The notes under the pieces are model-generated. The model made no database searches. It was not told where the DNA came from and saw only the letters and a program-made list of their open reading frames with translations. Below, piece by piece: positions 1-11,548 of a DNA stretch of 64,000 nt (positions within the stretch are counted from its first letter, which is position 1; each line of letters starts with the position of its first letter). The stretch comes from Marinospirillum minutulum DSM 6287. GTDB lineage: Bacteria; Pseudomonadota; Gammaproteobacteria; Pseudomonadales; Halomonadaceae. A program made the position numbers and the translations under genes. The stretch spans positions 495,945 through 559,944 of the forward strand of contig NZ_KE383818.1 of assembly GCF_000422325.1 (NCBI RefSeq), written 5' to 3'.

Positions 1-45
1 ACAGAAGAACGCGATTAAACTTTAGGTTTATTTTAATCTGAAAAG

Positions 46-71
46 CCCTGATAGTTTTCAGGGTTTTTTTT
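46..71 (+). terminator. Rho-independent terminator of an upstream plus-strand gene
   Basis: A 6-bp stem, CCCTGA (46-51) with TCAGGG (58-63), is followed at once by eight T residues. It reads as an intrinsic terminator on the plus strand, so a plus-strand gene probably ends just left of the window. That gene itself is not visible. Confidence 0.75.
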
Positions 72-96
72 CGCCTGTATTTTTAGAGTTTCAAAC

Positions 97-143
97 AAAA
101 AAAGTGGCTCCACAAGTTAATAATTAACTAACAGGAGCCACTT
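97..143 (-). terminator. Rho-independent terminator downstream of aceA
   Basis: AAGTGGCTCC (102-111) and GGAGCCACTT (134-143) form a perfect 10-bp stem. On the minus strand the stem runs straight into a T-run (97-103 as A on the plus strand). The loop is long and itself contains the self-complementary TTAATAATTAA. It lies 50 bases past the aceA stop, so it should end the aceA transcript. Confidence 0.8.
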
Positions 144-156
144 GAGTGTTGCTTCT

Positions 157-181
157 AGCTAGGGTTAGTGCAACCCTAGCT
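157..181 (-). other. Perfect hairpin just after the aceA stop codon
   Basis: AGCTAGGGTT (157-166) and AACCCTAGCT (172-181) form a perfect 10-bp stem with a 5-base loop, 12 bases beyond the aceA stop. There is no T-run after it in either direction, so it is unlikely to be the terminator; the hairpin at 102-143 does that. It could protect the 3' end of the aceA mRNA (inference). Confidence 0.55.
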
Positions 182-192
182 TGGTTGTTCGA

Positions 193-1797
193 TTAAACGT
201 TATCGAACTGATTCATGGTGTTGTCTTCACCGCTTGCTTTTAGAGCAGCATCACCAGAGAAGTATTCTTTATGGGTATCACCAATATCAGAACCCGCCAT
301 GTTTTGGTGACGTACACACGCAATACCTTGGCGAATTTCTTTACGCTGAACACCTTCAACGTAAGCCAACATACCTTCTTCACCAAAGTAGCCTTTAGCT
401 AGGTTGTCAGTAGACAGCGCAGCAGTGTGGTAAGTTGGTAGCGTGATTAGGTGGTGGAAGATACCTGCTTCACGTGATGCATCTTTCTGGAAGCTCTGGA
501 TGCGTGCATCTGCTTCATCACATAGCTCAGTACCATCGTAATCAGCACTCATCAAACGGTCACGATCGTAAGCAGAAACATCTTTACCTGCAGCTACCCA
601 GTTATCGAATACTTGCTGACGGAAGTTTAAGGTCCAGTTGAAGGATGGGCTGTTGTTGTAAACCAGCTTAGCATCTGGAACCACTTTACGAATTTCGTTA
701 ACCATTTCAGCAATTTGACCAACGTGTGGCTTTTCAGTTTCGATCCACAAGAGGTCAGCACCGTTCTGTAGTGAAGTAATACAGTCAAGAACAACACGCT
801 CAACACCAGTGTTCTCACGGAACTGGAATAGACCACTAGCTAAACGTGCTGGCTTCAGTAGCTTACCGTTAGACTTAACTACCACATCACCATTTTCAAT
901 TTCGCTCGCATCCTTGATGTATTCACCATCTAGGAAGCTGTTGTACTGGTCACCTAAATCACCTGGCTCGTTAGTTACAGCGATTTGCTTAGTTAAGCCA
1001 GCGCCTAAAGAGTCAGTACGCGCAACGATAACACCATCGTCTACGCCTAGTTCTAAGAAGGCATAACGTACAGCATTAATTTTAGCTAGGAAGTCAGCAT
1101 GAGGAACGGTTACTTTACCATCTTGGTGACCACACTGCTTTTCGTCAGATACTTGGTTTTCAATTTGGATAGCAGCAGCACCGGCTTCAATCATCTGCTT
1201 AGCCATTAGGTAAGTGGCTTCTTCGTTACCAAAACCTGCGTCTATGTCAGCAATGATTGGTACTACGTGAGTTTCAAAGTTTTCGATCTGATCAAGAATA
1301 GATTTTTCTTCAGCCGCATCGCCCGCTTTACGTGCTTTATCTAAAGCTGCAAAAAGTAGGTCTAGTTCACGTGTATCTGCTTGGCGTAAGAAGGTGTATA
1401 GCTCTTCAATTAAAGAAGCAACAGAAGTCTTCTCGTGCATAGATTGGTCAGGTAGTGGGCCAAACTCTGAACGTAGTGCAGCAACCATCCAACCTGAAAG
1501 GTAAAGGTAGCGTTTGTTAGTTGTTTTAAGGTGCTTTTTAATGGCGATCATTTTTTGTTGACCGATAAAACCATGCCAGCAACCTAGTGATTGGGTGTAA
1601 ACAGAAGTATCAGCGTCATACTCAGCCATGTCTTTACGCATAATAGCGGCAGTGTACTTAGCAATATCTAAACCCGTTTTAAAGCGGTTCTGGTAACGCA
1701 TACGAGCAGCATACTCTGGATTAATTGCGCTCCAACCATTTCCGGCTTTTTCTTTAACAGCAGTAATTGCCTTAATTTGGTCTTTATAAGTTGACAT
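193..1797 (-). CDS. aceA: Isocitrate lyase
   Basis: Isocitrate lyase splits isocitrate into glyoxylate and succinate, the first step of the glyoxylate bypass used on acetate and fatty acids. The 534-residue protein has the length of the long Pseudomonas-type enzyme rather than the roughly 430-residue E. coli one. The active-site cysteine lies in KQCGH (C222), within the signature region after IIADIDAGFGNEEA; in most lyases this motif reads KKCGH, so K-to-Q is a small deviation. The start ATG is preceded by AAGGAT. The gene stands alone, with a 138-base leader before the GNAT gene and its own terminator. Neighbours match the Pseudomonas aceA region. Confidence 0.96.
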   Translation of the reverse strand: MSTYKDQIKAITAVKEKAGNGWSAINPEYAARMRYQNRFKTGLDIAKYTAAIMRKDMAEYDADTSVYTQSLGCWHGFIGQQKMIAIKKHLKTTNKRYLYLSGWMVAALRSEFGPLPDQSMHEKTSVASLIEELYTFLRQADTRELDLLFAALDKARKAGDAAEEKSILDQIENFETHVVPIIADIDAGFGNEEATYLMAKQMIEAGAAAIQIENQVSDEKQCGHQDGKVTVPHADFLAKINAVRYAFLELGVDDGVIVARTDSLGAGLTKQIAVTNEPGDLGDQYNSFLDGEYIKDASEIENGDVVVKSNGKLLKPARLASGLFQFRENTGVERVVLDCITSLQNGADLLWIETEKPHVGQIAEMVNEIRKVVPDAKLVYNNSPSFNWTLNFRQQVFDNWVAAGKDVSAYDRDRLMSADYDGTELCDEADARIQSFQKDASREAGIFHHLITLPTYHTAALSTDNLAKGYFGEEGMLAYVEGVQRKEIRQGIACVRHQNMAGSDIGDTHKEYFSGDAALKASGEDNTMNQFDNV

Positions 1798-1935
1798 GGT
1801 TCATCCTTATTAGAGGGGTAAATTGAATTTAGTGGGGCGTTTCAATGGAGCGAATGATGCCTTAGCAAGCATCAAGACCGCAAGCCACCATTGGTAGGGG
1901 GTGTTTGGTTGTAATTTGACTACAGTGAAATAAAA

Positions 1936-2928
1936 CTACAAAGCGAGACTTTGCAATGCTTTTACAGCTAGTGATTTTTCCCAATGCAATTTAAATTGGG
2001 CACTAAGACGAAAAGCTTCACGGTGATCGCCAGAGTAAAGCTCTACTCTAGGTTGTTGATAGTCTTGCCACCAAAGTAAATGGCGATTATCAACTAATAA
2101 ATAGGCTTGCTGCTTGGTTTGATAAAGTGAATGGCTTTGTTTTATTTCAATATAACTCGATGCGCGTTGGTAAAGTTTAAGTAGCGAATTGGTTTTACGT
2201 GAAAACTCACGTGTTTCAGCTAATAAAAAACGTACTCTACTGTGCTCATGCCTTCTGCCGAGTTGTATAAGTGGAGCTAAACTGGCTTCATCAAACCAAG
2301 TATCTAGGTAATTAGGTGTTTCTAAGCTAAAGTTACGGCTAGCTTGTTGAATTAATACTTTTATTGCTAGGTAAACTTGTTCCTGTCCTTGAATACGAAG
2401 TTGGCCTGTTGTTTTAAGTGCTGTTTCAAGGGTTTGTTCTGTGTGTTGAGTGGCATCTAATAGCTGACTATCAAAGTCGAGCAGCATAGGTACATGAACA
2501 ATACCCACTTCATCATACTCATCACCGTTCACTTTAAAGCCAAGTTGCGCATAAAGATTGACAGCATTAATTTGTGCATTGAGGTGTACTTGCCTTAAAT
2601 TTATACGGCGGCAGTGCTCTAATATTCTTAACAATAATTTTTTAGCTATACCTTTACCTCGTAAAGGTTTTAAAACAGCTAAACGGCCTAAATGCCCTTC
2701 TTGGGTTAAACGCGCAGTTGCAACTGCGCGTTCATTGATAAGTAGAAGAAAATGTTCACTCGTTGCATCTTTATCATCTAACTCATCTTTGGCTGGAATT
2801 TCTTGTTCTTCAACAAATACCTTATGCCGAATTTGACGGCAGGCTTCACCCAGTTGTTGCCAAGTGCCTTGCTTGGCCGTTAGTTTAGCGCCTTTATTTT
2901 GGCTTGAAGCAGCAAGGGGTGAAGTCAT
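1936..2928 (-). CDS. GNAT-family N-acetyltransferase with C-terminal extension
   Basis: The N-terminal half (about residues 20-155) is a GNAT fold: IRHKVFVEEQEIP at the start, then an acetyl-CoA-binding stretch, GRLAVLKPLRGKGIAKKLL (about residues 80-98), with the typical R/Q-x-x-G-x-G/A pattern. The C-terminal 170 residues form a second domain found after the acetyltransferase in many gammaproteobacterial homologues, of unknown role. The substrate cannot be read from the sequence. The gene is 25 bases downstream of roxA on the same strand and is probably the last gene of the roxA-purB operon side. Confidence 0.8.
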   Translation of the reverse strand: MTSPLAASSQNKGAKLTAKQGTWQQLGEACRQIRHKVFVEEQEIPAKDELDDKDATSEHFLLLINERAVATARLTQEGHLGRLAVLKPLRGKGIAKKLLLRILEHCRRINLRQVHLNAQINAVNLYAQLGFKVNGDEYDEVGIVHVPMLLDFDSQLLDATQHTEQTLETALKTTGQLRIQGQEQVYLAIKVLIQQASRNFSLETPNYLDTWFDEASLAPLIQLGRRHEHSRVRFLLAETREFSRKTNSLLKLYQRASSYIEIKQSHSLYQTKQQAYLLVDNRHLLWWQDYQQPRVELYSGDHREAFRLSAQFKLHWEKSLAVKALQSLAL

Positions 2929-2953
2929 CGTTAAAATCCCTGTTATTGGTTAG

Positions 2954-4180
2954 TTAGTGCAAAAGATTTGAATCTTCGTCTTCTTCAGTTAAGTAAACGC
3001 TACCCTGGTTAATGAGTTTAACGAATAATTCACTTGCTTCAGGCAAAGCTAGGGTGTTTTTAATAAACTGCACATCAAATTCTCTATTAGAACAAAGGCG
3101 AGTTATCCAATCTTTAATGGTTAGTGAAAACTTTAAGGCTTCGCCATCAGCAAATAACCAGTTGCCTTCAGTTGAAATTCTAAAAGCTAAACGACTGCCT
3201 TCAGCAACCACTAACAAAGGTTCTTCTTCTGCCGCATATTCCACTAGCTCATGCAGGGTGGCGCTAGTCCAAGGGCTTTCTTGTGGTAGGAGTTGATCTG
3301 GGTATTTGGTTTGGGTCATGGCACGACCAAACCATTCACTTAATGCAGCTGGGTTGTTAATTACCTGATTAAGTAAGTTTTTTACACGCGTCATAGCTGC
3401 ATCATCTATAACCGCTGGGTGTTCGGGTAAGGTTAGGTCTGCATCGGTATAACGTAGGTCTTCTTCGAGCGTTTCACCAATAAAATCGGCAACACCGCAT
3501 AGAATTTCTTCAGCACTTAAAGCACGAAAGCCCACCGACCAGGTAGTACAGTCTTCACTTAATGAAGTGCCCCAATGGGCAAGCTGTGGTGGCAAATAAA
3601 GTAAATCGCCCGGCTCTAAGACCCAGTCTTGTTCAGGATTAGCTTCAAATTCAGTTAGAATTTTTAAGCGGGTATCACTTCTTAAGGGGCTAGATTCATC
3701 GCAAGGCTGTCCTAGCTGCCAACGCCTTTTACCTGAAGCTTGTAGCAAAAATACATCATAATAATCAAAGTGTGGTCCAACACTGCCCCCTTCGGGTGCA
3801 TAGCTAATCATCAGATCATCAACTCGCCAGCTGGGTAAAAAGTCAAAGGCTTTGAGTAGCTCACCTACTTCAGGCAGAAGGTGGTCAACGGCCTGTACTA
3901 AAAGCGTCCAATCTTTTTCAGGCAAGTTTTGTAAAAAACTTTCTTCAAAAGGGCCGTTAAATAATTGCCAAGGGCTTTCAGGCCCTTGTTCCATCACTAG
4001 GCGAGCTTCTACGGTTTCTTCTAGGGTTAAACCGGCTAGTTCGTCAATATCTAAGGGCGGTGTAAAACCGGGGATAGCTTGACGTATAAGCAGTGGTTTT
4101 TTTTGCCAATAGTCGCGTAAAAATTCTTCGCGACTAATAGAGCCTAAAATTGAAACTGGCAAAGTGATGGAAGCTGTCAT
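2954..4180 (-). CDS. roxA: Cupin/JmjC ribosomal oxygenase (50S L16 arginine 3-hydroxylase type)
   Basis: This is a 2-oxoglutarate/Fe(II) oxygenase of the YcfD/RoxA family, which hydroxylates an arginine of ribosomal protein L16. The Fe(II) triad is visible as HFD (H137, D139) and the distal H202 in PPQLAHWG. The protein begins like the family (SREEFLRDYWQKKPLLIRQA) and, at 408 residues, has the usual winged-helix C-terminal part after the JmjC barrel. Its stop is 25 bases before the GNAT gene, and its start is 2 bases after the purB stop, so it is likely translated from the purB transcript. In E. coli ycfD also lies near purB. Confidence 0.88.
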   Translation of the reverse strand: MTASITLPVSILGSISREEFLRDYWQKKPLLIRQAIPGFTPPLDIDELAGLTLEETVEARLVMEQGPESPWQLFNGPFEESFLQNLPEKDWTLLVQAVDHLLPEVGELLKAFDFLPSWRVDDLMISYAPEGGSVGPHFDYYDVFLLQASGKRRWQLGQPCDESSPLRSDTRLKILTEFEANPEQDWVLEPGDLLYLPPQLAHWGTSLSEDCTTWSVGFRALSAEEILCGVADFIGETLEEDLRYTDADLTLPEHPAVIDDAAMTRVKNLLNQVINNPAALSEWFGRAMTQTKYPDQLLPQESPWTSATLHELVEYAAEEEPLLVVAEGSRLAFRISTEGNWLFADGEALKFSLTIKDWITRLCSNREFDVQFIKNTLALPEASELFVKLINQGSVYLTEEDEDSNLLH

Positions 4181-4182
4181 AA

Positions 4183-5583
<1,401 letters not shown>

Positions 5584-5614
5584 TTAAAGGTAGAAGGTAA
5601 GCGTGTTGTTAGGG

Positions 5615-6238
5615 TTAAAGCCCGAGTGAATTTAAATCTTGCAGAATTTTTTTGCGTGAGAATAAAAGCTTCCAACGCTTGCCACCCGACTGAGACCAGA
5701 GCATGGCAGAACGTATGCCAGCTAAGAGTAGGGCGCGAATTTTGTCGGCATTACCGGTTTGCTGTAAAATAGTAGGATCACCCTGTACCTGAATACGAAA
5801 AGAAAGCGTACTCAGTGTATCTTGGTAAAGGCCAGCAAGCGCAGCCAATACATTTTCATGGGTTGGATTAAAGTGCATAGCTTGTGATTTTACGGCATCT
5901 AAACGCTGACCTATAGCAGTCAACATTTGAGGGTTTTTAGCCAGCTTGGTGTTAAGTATTAAAATAGCCATGGCATAGCGAAGCACGCTAGGGTTAACAC
6001 TAGAATCTTTAAGTAACACCTTGCGTAGGGTATTGGCACCCGCTCGCAGGTTAGACAATTCACCACCATAAATGTCGGCGGTTGTTTCAGGGTCAGTTAC
6101 TAGAACGGAGTTAATACTTGTAGCAAAGGTTTGCTGGTCAACTAAACCACGCGTTGCTAAATCATTAACTAATTGAGCAACTTGAAAAACACCTGCCAAA
6201 GCTAAAGTTTGGCGTTGTCCATAATCTAAATTATTCAT
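5615..6238 (-). CDS. hflD: High-frequency lysogenization protein HflD homologue
   Basis: A 207-residue helical protein of the HflD (YcfC) family. In E. coli HflD is membrane-associated, binds phage lambda CII and promotes its degradation; its role without the phage is unclear. It is recognised by length (E. coli 213 residues), overall pattern ([22 protein letters not shown] at the start, [20 protein letters not shown] near the end) and the conserved position between mnmA and purB. The ATG overlaps the mnmA stop codon (ATGA), which indicates translational coupling. Confidence 0.9.
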   Translation of the reverse strand: MNNLDYGQRQTLALAGVFQVAQLVNDLATRGLVDQQTFATSINSVLVTDPETTADIYGGELSNLRAGANTLRKVLLKDSSVNPSVLRYAMAILILNTKLAKNPQMLTAIGQRLDAVKSQAMHFNPTHENVLAALAGLYQDTLSTLSFRIQVQGDPTILQQTGNADKIRALLLAGIRSAMLWSQSGGKRWKLLFSRKKILQDLNSLGL

Positions 6239-7389
6239 TCGACAGACTCAATTTCTAATGAGGGGCTAGCAGTTTTTAAAAAGGTGCTTTCAATGACACC
6301 ACCACCTAGGCAGACTTCATTTTGATAAAAAACCATGGACTGCCCCGGTGTAACTGCTCTTTGTGGTTGATCGAATGTAACCTTACAACGACCATCGGCT
6401 AGCACCTCTACTTGGCAAGCCTGGTCATCTTGGCGATAACGCACCTTGCCACTACAGCTAAAGCTAGAGGCTGGCGCTTCACCTGCCACCCAATCGGGTG
6501 AAGAGCAAATTAGCCCATCGGTAAATAAAAGTGGATGATCTTCACCCTGCACTACAATTAGCTTGTTGTTGTCTAAATCTTTAGCAGCCACAAACCAAGG
6601 CGCTTCTGGATAGCCTTTAACGCCACCTATACCTAAACCTTGGCGCTGACCTAGGGTGTAATACATTAGCCCAGCATGTTGACCAATCAGTTCGCCCTTG
6701 TCGGTGATTAAATCACCCGGCTGGGCTGGCAAATATTGCTTTAAAAAGTCGGTAAAGCGGCGCTCACCTATAAAACAAATGCCGGTAGAGTCTTTCTTTT
6801 TAGCGGTAATTAAACCGTGTTCTTCGGCTAAGCGGCGCACTTCAGGTTTTTCTAATTCGCCGACAGGGAAAAGCGTTAAACCTAATTCTTTATGACCCAC
6901 GGCATGTAAAAAATAGCTTTGGTCTTTATTGGTATCTAAGCCACGCAGTAATTGGGTTTTACCTGTTGAATCTTCACCACGCCTTACATAATGGCCGGTG
7001 GCAATATAATCAGCACCTAATACCTGCGCGTAATCTAAAAAGGCTTTAAATTTAATTTCACGGTTGCAAAGAATATCGGGGTTAGGGGTTCGCCCTGCCT
7101 GGTATTCAGCTAGAAAATGCTCAAATACATTGTCCCAATATTCAGCAGCAAAGTTGGCTGCATGTAGTTTAATGCCTAGCTTGTCGCATACGGCTTGGGC
7201 ATCGGCATAGTCTTCTTTGGCTGTACAGTATTCTGTGTTGTCATCTTCTTCCCAGTTTTTCATAAACAGGCCTTCCACCTGATACCCCTGCTGTAAAAGC
7301 AAAATGGCTGAAACGGATGAATCTACACCACCGGACATGCCGACTATAACGCGGGTAGATGCTGGGTTATGCGCTGCTGTAGATGCCAC
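6235..7389 (-). CDS. mnmA: tRNA-specific 2-thiouridylase
   Basis: MnmA adenylates U34 of tRNA-Lys, -Glu and -Gln and inserts sulfur delivered by the Tus relay. The PP-loop GMSGGVDSS lies near the N-terminus. The two catalytic cysteines are in NPDILCNRE and STGICFIGE. The start needs care. A longer frame opens with TTG at 7410 but has no ribosome-binding site; GTG at 7389 has GGAG seven bases upstream and gives a 384-residue protein with a normal-length leader before the PP-loop, so I prefer it. The last codons overlap hflD. The sulfur partners tusDCBE are also in this window, near 37 kb. Confidence 0.95.
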   Translation of the reverse strand: MASTAAHNPASTRVIVGMSGGVDSSVSAILLLQQGYQVEGLFMKNWEEDDNTEYCTAKEDYADAQAVCDKLGIKLHAANFAAEYWDNVFEHFLAEYQAGRTPNPDILCNREIKFKAFLDYAQVLGADYIATGHYVRRGEDSTGKTQLLRGLDTNKDQSYFLHAVGHKELGLTLFPVGELEKPEVRRLAEEHGLITAKKKDSTGICFIGERRFTDFLKQYLPAQPGDLITDKGELIGQHAGLMYYTLGQRQGLGIGGVKGYPEAPWFVAAKDLDNNKLIVVQGEDHPLLFTDGLICSSPDWVAGEAPASSFSCSGKVRYRQDDQACQVEVLADGRCKVTFDQPQRAVTPGQSMVFYQNEVCLGGGVIESTFLKTASPSLEIESVE

Positions 7390-7474
7390 TGAAGGACTCC
7401 GTGGAAACAAAGGATTTAAGTTTGCTATTATACATGACCAACCTAATTTTTTTTAGGTGAATTAACCTTGCCGC

Positions 7475-7939
7475 TTAACGGAAGTCTTGTATTAGCGTTA
7501 AGGGAAAAGATTTTCCCGCCAAAAAGTCATCAAAGCAGGGTCTTACCATGGGGCTACGAAAGCGACCAGCTGCCTCTGCGGCATCAATTTCTGCTAGGCT
7601 TAACCAGTGAGCAGCAAGAATGCCTTCATCAAGTTGTGCATCGGGTAATTCAGAAAGGGGGCGAGCAATAAAACAGTGGCGATGGTAGGTAACCTTATTG
7701 GGTGCAACATTAATGTACAAACCTAAATAAGCTTCTACTTCAACTAGCCAGCCAGTTTCCTCTAAGGTTTCACGCACTGCTGCCTCAATTAAACTTTCAT
7801 CCACCTCAATATGCCCTGCTGGCTGATTAAGTACAGGTAGATCAGTGGCAGACAGTTTATCGTATTCCTCGACTAATAAAAATTTACCTTCATGATGTAC
7901 TAGAGTGGCAACGGTACAATTGGGAGTCCAGCGTTCCAT
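7475..7939 (-). CDS. nudJ: Nudix hydrolase, NudJ type
   Basis: A 154-residue Nudix hydrolase. The Nudix box is complete (GHIEVDESLIEAAVRETLEE, then TGW), with the metal-binding REtlEE core. NudJ/YmfB of E. coli hydrolyses thiamine pyrophosphate precursors and nucleoside di- and triphosphates; the substrate here is inferred from position and similarity. The gene sits between mnmA and rluE as in E. coli. Its start codon shares one base with the rluE stop, so the pair is coupled. Confidence 0.9.
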   Translation of the reverse strand: MERWTPNCTVATLVHHEGKFLLVEEYDKLSATDLPVLNQPAGHIEVDESLIEAAVRETLEETGWLVEVEAYLGLYINVAPNKVTYHRHCFIARPLSELPDAQLDEGILAAHWLSLAEIDAAEAAGRFRSPMVRPCFDDFLAGKSFPLTLIQDFR

Positions 7940-8544
7940 TAGCTTTCCTTTTTAACACCTTTTTTACGTGGCTTAAGTACAACCTTGTGTTGCTTCGTTG
8001 GCAGATGAATGCGTGTTTTTTTGATTTGTGTGGGGCGCAGATGTTCAAGCGACCAGTTGCCTATAGACCAGCGCACTAAGCGCAAGGTAGGAAAGCCAAC
8101 ATGGGCTGTCATCCGCCTTACTTGGCGGTTGCGGCCTTCTAATAGAGTGATTTCTACCCAACTAGTTCCTAAGCCTACGCGTGGATTAACCGGTTCTGCA
8201 CGGGGCGGCAGTTTAGGCTCTTTCATTAAACGAGCGCGAGCTGGGCGGGTTTTACCATCGTTTAATTCAACGCCATCACTTAAAGCTTTTAGGGCTTCAT
8301 CGGTAATTTGCCCTTCAACCTGCACCCAATAGGTTTTAGGTAGTTTAAATTCAGGGTGAGTAATGCGGGCTTGCAATGCGCCATCGTCAGTTAGCAGCAG
8401 TAGCCCCTCTGAGTCATAATCTAAACGTCCGGCAGGATAAATGCCTTCAGTTTTGATAAAGTCAGCTAAAGTGCTGCGGCCTTTATCATCAGTAAACTGC
8501 GAAAGAACCTGCCAAGGCTTGTAAAATAAAAAAAGGTCGCTCAT
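7939..8544 (-). CDS. rluE: 23S rRNA pseudouridine(2457) synthase, RluE type
   Basis: A 201-residue RsuA/RluB/E/F-family pseudouridine synthase. The catalytic aspartate is in [17 protein letters not shown], and [22 protein letters not shown] is the family's conserved C-terminal motif. There is no N-terminal S4 domain, which fits RluE rather than RsuA or RluB. The tail is rich in lysine and arginine (about the last 25 residues), consistent with rRNA binding. It is the first gene of the minus-strand block that runs to roxA. In E. coli, rluE adjoins icd; here clpS follows instead. Confidence 0.9.
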   Translation of the reverse strand: MSDLFLFYKPWQVLSQFTDDKGRSTLADFIKTEGIYPAGRLDYDSEGLLLLTDDGALQARITHPEFKLPKTYWVQVEGQITDEALKALSDGVELNDGKTRPARARLMKEPKLPPRAEPVNPRVGLGTSWVEITLLEGRNRQVRRMTAHVGFPTLRLVRWSIGNWSLEHLRPTQIKKTRIHLPTKQHKVVLKPRKKGVKKES

Positions 8545-8692
8545 GAGAATCTCAGAAAAGGTGTAGAGTTGATTTATGGCATTTTAGCCTTTAGACGCCA
8601 CAAGTAGTAGCAACAATAAATTTATTTGCCTAGCTACCTTGTGATTTCATTAATTTACCCCTATTTACTAGTGAGTGATTAGTTTTTGCTTA

Positions 8693-8706
8693 GTGAATTA
8701 ATTCAC
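8693..8706. promoter_or_regulatory. 14-bp perfect palindrome upstream of clpS
   Basis: GTGAATTAATTCAC is a perfect dyad in the 211-base gap between the divergent rluE and clpS genes, 49 bases before the clpS start. It has the size of a dimeric repressor site. No T-run follows it, so it is not a terminator. The regulator is unknown. Apart from this I see nothing else in the gap. Confidence 0.4.
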
Positions 8707-8755
8707 CAACTGGCAGACTAAGAAATGAGGGGATCGGATACAAGAGGGTTAGACC

Positions 8756-9082
8756 TTGAGTGAAGATGGGCAAGACGGGCACCTAAACGGTGATTTAGCA
8801 ACGGCTGCAGCCAAGCCTAAACTGAAACAACCACCTAGGTATAAAGTGATTATGCTTAATGATGACTTTACACCCATGGAGTTTGTGGTAGAAGTATTGA
8901 TGTTCTATTTTCATATGGATATGGAAAAAGCTTCGCAGGTAATGATGGATGTTCACCTGCAAGGGCATGGATTATGTGGCATATTTACTAAAGATGTGGC
9001 AGAAACAAAAGTAGCACTAGTAGTGGACTTTGCGCGTGAGAATGAGCATCCACTTATGTGTAAAGTAGAAGTAGCAGAGTAA
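8756..9082 (+). CDS. clpS: ATP-dependent Clp protease adaptor ClpS
   Basis: ClpS binds N-terminal Leu, Phe, Tyr and Trp degrons and hands the proteins to ClpAP. The 108-residue protein has a flexible N-terminus and then the core PRYKVIMLNDDFTPMEFVVEVL, whose ND-D-T-M residues line the degron pocket. It starts with TTG; no in-frame ATG or GTG exists before the core, and GAGGG lies about seven bases upstream. clpA follows in the same operon. The bpt and aat genes nearby make substrates for this adaptor. Confidence 0.94.
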   Translation: MSEDGQDGHLNGDLATAAAKPKLKQPPRYKVIMLNDDFTPMEFVVEVLMFYFHMDMEKASQVMMDVHLQGHGLCGIFTKDVAETKVALVVDFARENEHPLMCKVEVAE

Positions 9083-9135
9083 AAAGACCAAATAGGTCAT
9101 CATTGGTTCCCAGTCGGGTAAGTGAGGGTAGGCGC

Positions 9136-11418
9136 ATGCTTAGCAAAGATCTTGAACATACGCTGAATGAGGCGTTCACCCTGGCAAGGCGACAACGCCA
9201 TGAATTCATGACAGTAGAGCACTTGTTGTTATCTTTATTAGATAACACCTCAGCAGCTCAGGTATTAAAAGCCTGTGGCACAGATTTAGGTAGTATACGT
9301 AAAGAACTCAACGACTTTATTGAAGCCACAACGCCCATTATTCCTGATGATAATATGGAGCGTGAAACGCAACCTACACTCGGTTTTCAACGGGTACTGC
9401 AACGCGCTGTATTTCATGTGCAATCTTCAGGTAAAAACGAAGTAACGGGTGCAAATGTACTGGTTGCTATTTTTAGTGAGCAAGAAAGCCAAGCCGTTTA
9501 TTTTCTTAAGCAGCAAGATGTCGCCAGGGTTGATGTGGTTAACTTTATTTCTCATGGCATTTCTAAGGTTGCTGATGACTCTGAGCAAACCGGTGGAGTA
9601 TTTGGTCAAGAGCAAGATGAAACCGAAGCGATTAACAGCAACCACCCATTACACAGCTTTGCAACTAATTTGAACGCCCAAGCGGAAGCAGGAAAAATTG
9701 ACCCGCTGATTGGTCGTGATCATGAGATAGAAAGGGTGGTGCAAGTTTTAGCAAGGCGCCGTAAAAATAACCCCTTGTTGGTGGGTGAAGCCGGTGTAGG
9801 TAAAACTGCTGTAGCCGAAGGTTTAGCTAAGCGTATAGTCGATGGTGAAGTACCAGAGGTTATAGCCGATGCTATCGTTTACTCCTTAGATTTAGGTGCT
9901 TTGTTAGCGGGCACTAAGTACCGAGGCGACTTTGAAAAGCGCTTGAAAGCTTTATTAAATGAATTGAAAAAAGAACCCCATTCAATTCTATTTATTGATG
10001 AGATTCATACCATTATTGGTGCAGGTGCAGCTTCAGGTGGGGTAATGGATGCTTCCAACCTACTTAAGCCAATGCTTTCTAATGGTGATTTGCGCTGCAT
10101 AGGTTCAACCACCTTCCAAGAGTTTCGTGGCATCTTTGAAAAAGACCGTGCTTTAGCACGTCGTTTCCAAAAAATTGATGTGCTAGAACCTAGCGTAGAA
10201 GACACTATAGCTATCTTAAAAGGCTTAAAAAGCCGTTTTGAAGACCACCATAAACTTCGCTACGATGATCACGCGCTAGAAACAGCCGCACGTTTGGCTG
10301 AGCGTTATATCAATGATCGCTTTTTGCCAGACAAGGCAATAGATGTAGTGGATGAAGCCGGTGCTTATCAGCAACTATTACCCGAAACTGACCGAGTAGA
10401 TGTAATAGGCGTGGCTGAAATTGAAGCCATAGTTGCTAAAATTGCGCGTATTCCGCCTAAAACCGTTTCTACTAATGACAAAGAAGTGCTACGCAATGTT
10501 GAGCGCGACTTAAAAATGCTGGTCTTTGGGCAAGATGCAGGCATTGAAGCCTTAGCCAATGCCATTAAGCTTTCTCGCGCTGGTTTAAAATCACCCGAAA
10601 AACCCATCGGTAGCTTCTTGTTTGCAGGGCCGACTGGTGTGGGTAAAACCGAAGTGACTAAACAGTTGGCACGTACCTTAGGTATTGAGCTAGTGCGTTT
10701 TGATATGTCTGAGTACATGGAAAGACACACAGTTTCTCGCCTTATTGGTGCGCCACCGGGTTATGTGGGTTTTGATCAAGGTGGCTTGTTAACTGAAGCT
10801 GTGACCAAAAATCCGCATTGCGTTTTATTGCTGGATGAAATAGAAAAAGCTCACCCAGAAGTCTTTAACCTGCTGTTGCAAGTGATGGATCATGGTTCGC
10901 TAACCGATAACAATGGCCGTAAAGCAGATTTTCGTAATGTGATTTTGGTAATGACCACTAACGCTGGCGCTGAAGCAACTAGCCGCCGTTCAATAGGTTT
11001 CCAAAACCAAGACCATGCAACCGATGGTATGGAGGCTATACGCAAATTGTTTACGCCTGAATTCCGCAACCGTTTAGATACAACCATTCAGTTTAAAGCG
11101 CTGGATATAGAAGTTATCAAAAATGTTGTTGATAAGTTCTTGGTTGAACTACAAGCGCAGTTGGATGATAAGCGAGTAGTGCTAGAAGTGGATAAAAAAG
11201 CGCGTAAATGGTTAGCTGAAGAAGGCTATGATGAAGCAATGGGTGCAAGACCTATGGCGCGCTTAATTCAGGAGCAGATCAAAAAGCCCATGGCTGAAGC
11301 GATTCTCTTTGGTGAGTTATCAGAAAAAGGCGGTACAGTGTTTGTAACTGCTAGCAAAAAAGGCTTGCAGCTAACTTTTGAAGCTGCTGTGGAAGCAACA
11401 GAAAAAGACGCAGTTTAA
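9136..11418 (+). CDS. clpA: ATP-dependent Clp protease ATP-binding subunit ClpA
   Basis: ClpA is the AAA+ unfoldase of the ClpAP protease. The 760-residue protein has the N-domain ([14 protein letters not shown] onwards), D1 with Walker [16 protein letters not shown] and Walker [11 protein letters not shown], and D2 with Walker [16 protein letters not shown], followed by [20 protein letters not shown] place the start at ATG 9136, which has AGGGTAGG just upstream and aligns with the E. coli N-terminus; an in-frame TTG at 9103 would add 11 poor residues. It lies 53 bases after clpS and ends with its own terminator. Confidence 0.97.
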   Translation: MLSKDLEHTLNEAFTLARRQRHEFMTVEHLLLSLLDNTSAAQVLKACGTDLGSIRKELNDFIEATTPIIPDDNMERETQPTLGFQRVLQRAVFHVQSSGKNEVTGANVLVAIFSEQESQAVYFLKQQDVARVDVVNFISHGISKVADDSEQTGGVFGQEQDETEAINSNHPLHSFATNLNAQAEAGKIDPLIGRDHEIERVVQVLARRRKNNPLLVGEAGVGKTAVAEGLAKRIVDGEVPEVIADAIVYSLDLGALLAGTKYRGDFEKRLKALLNELKKEPHSILFIDEIHTIIGAGAASGGVMDASNLLKPMLSNGDLRCIGSTTFQEFRGIFEKDRALARRFQKIDVLEPSVEDTIAILKGLKSRFEDHHKLRYDDHALETAARLAERYINDRFLPDKAIDVVDEAGAYQQLLPETDRVDVIGVAEIEAIVAKIARIPPKTVSTNDKEVLRNVERDLKMLVFGQDAGIEALANAIKLSRAGLKSPEKPIGSFLFAGPTGVGKTEVTKQLARTLGIELVRFDMSEYMERHTVSRLIGAPPGYVGFDQGGLLTEAVTKNPHCVLLLDEIEKAHPEVFNLLLQVMDHGSLTDNNGRKADFRNVILVMTTNAGAEATSRRSIGFQNQDHATDGMEAIRKLFTPEFRNRLDTTIQFKALDIEVIKNVVDKFLVELQAQLDDKRVVLEVDKKARKWLAEEGYDEAMGARPMARLIQEQIKKPMAEAILFGELSEKGGTVFVTASKKGLQLTFEAAVEATEKDAV

Positions 11419-11431
11419 GCGCCTTACAACA

Positions 11432-11463
11432 AACGGGCAAAAGGAATTGCCCGTTATTTTTTT
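11432..11463 (+). terminator. Rho-independent terminator of clpSA
   Basis: AACGGGCAA (11432-11440) pairs with TTGCCCGTT (11447-11455), followed by A and a T-run. It lies 14 bases after the clpA stop. The reverse orientation has no T-run, so it serves clpA and not infA. Confidence 0.85.
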
Positions 11464-11548
11464 GCACTAATTACTTAATTAAAATAAACAACTAAACCGA
11501 CTTGAAAGCCGGTCAGCAAAAATTAAGGCTTAGTACTTAAATGTGTAC

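Noticed and set aside
157-181. Hairpin after aceA as the terminator
   Set aside because: It lacks a T-run on either side; the stem at 102-143 with a T-run is the better terminator.
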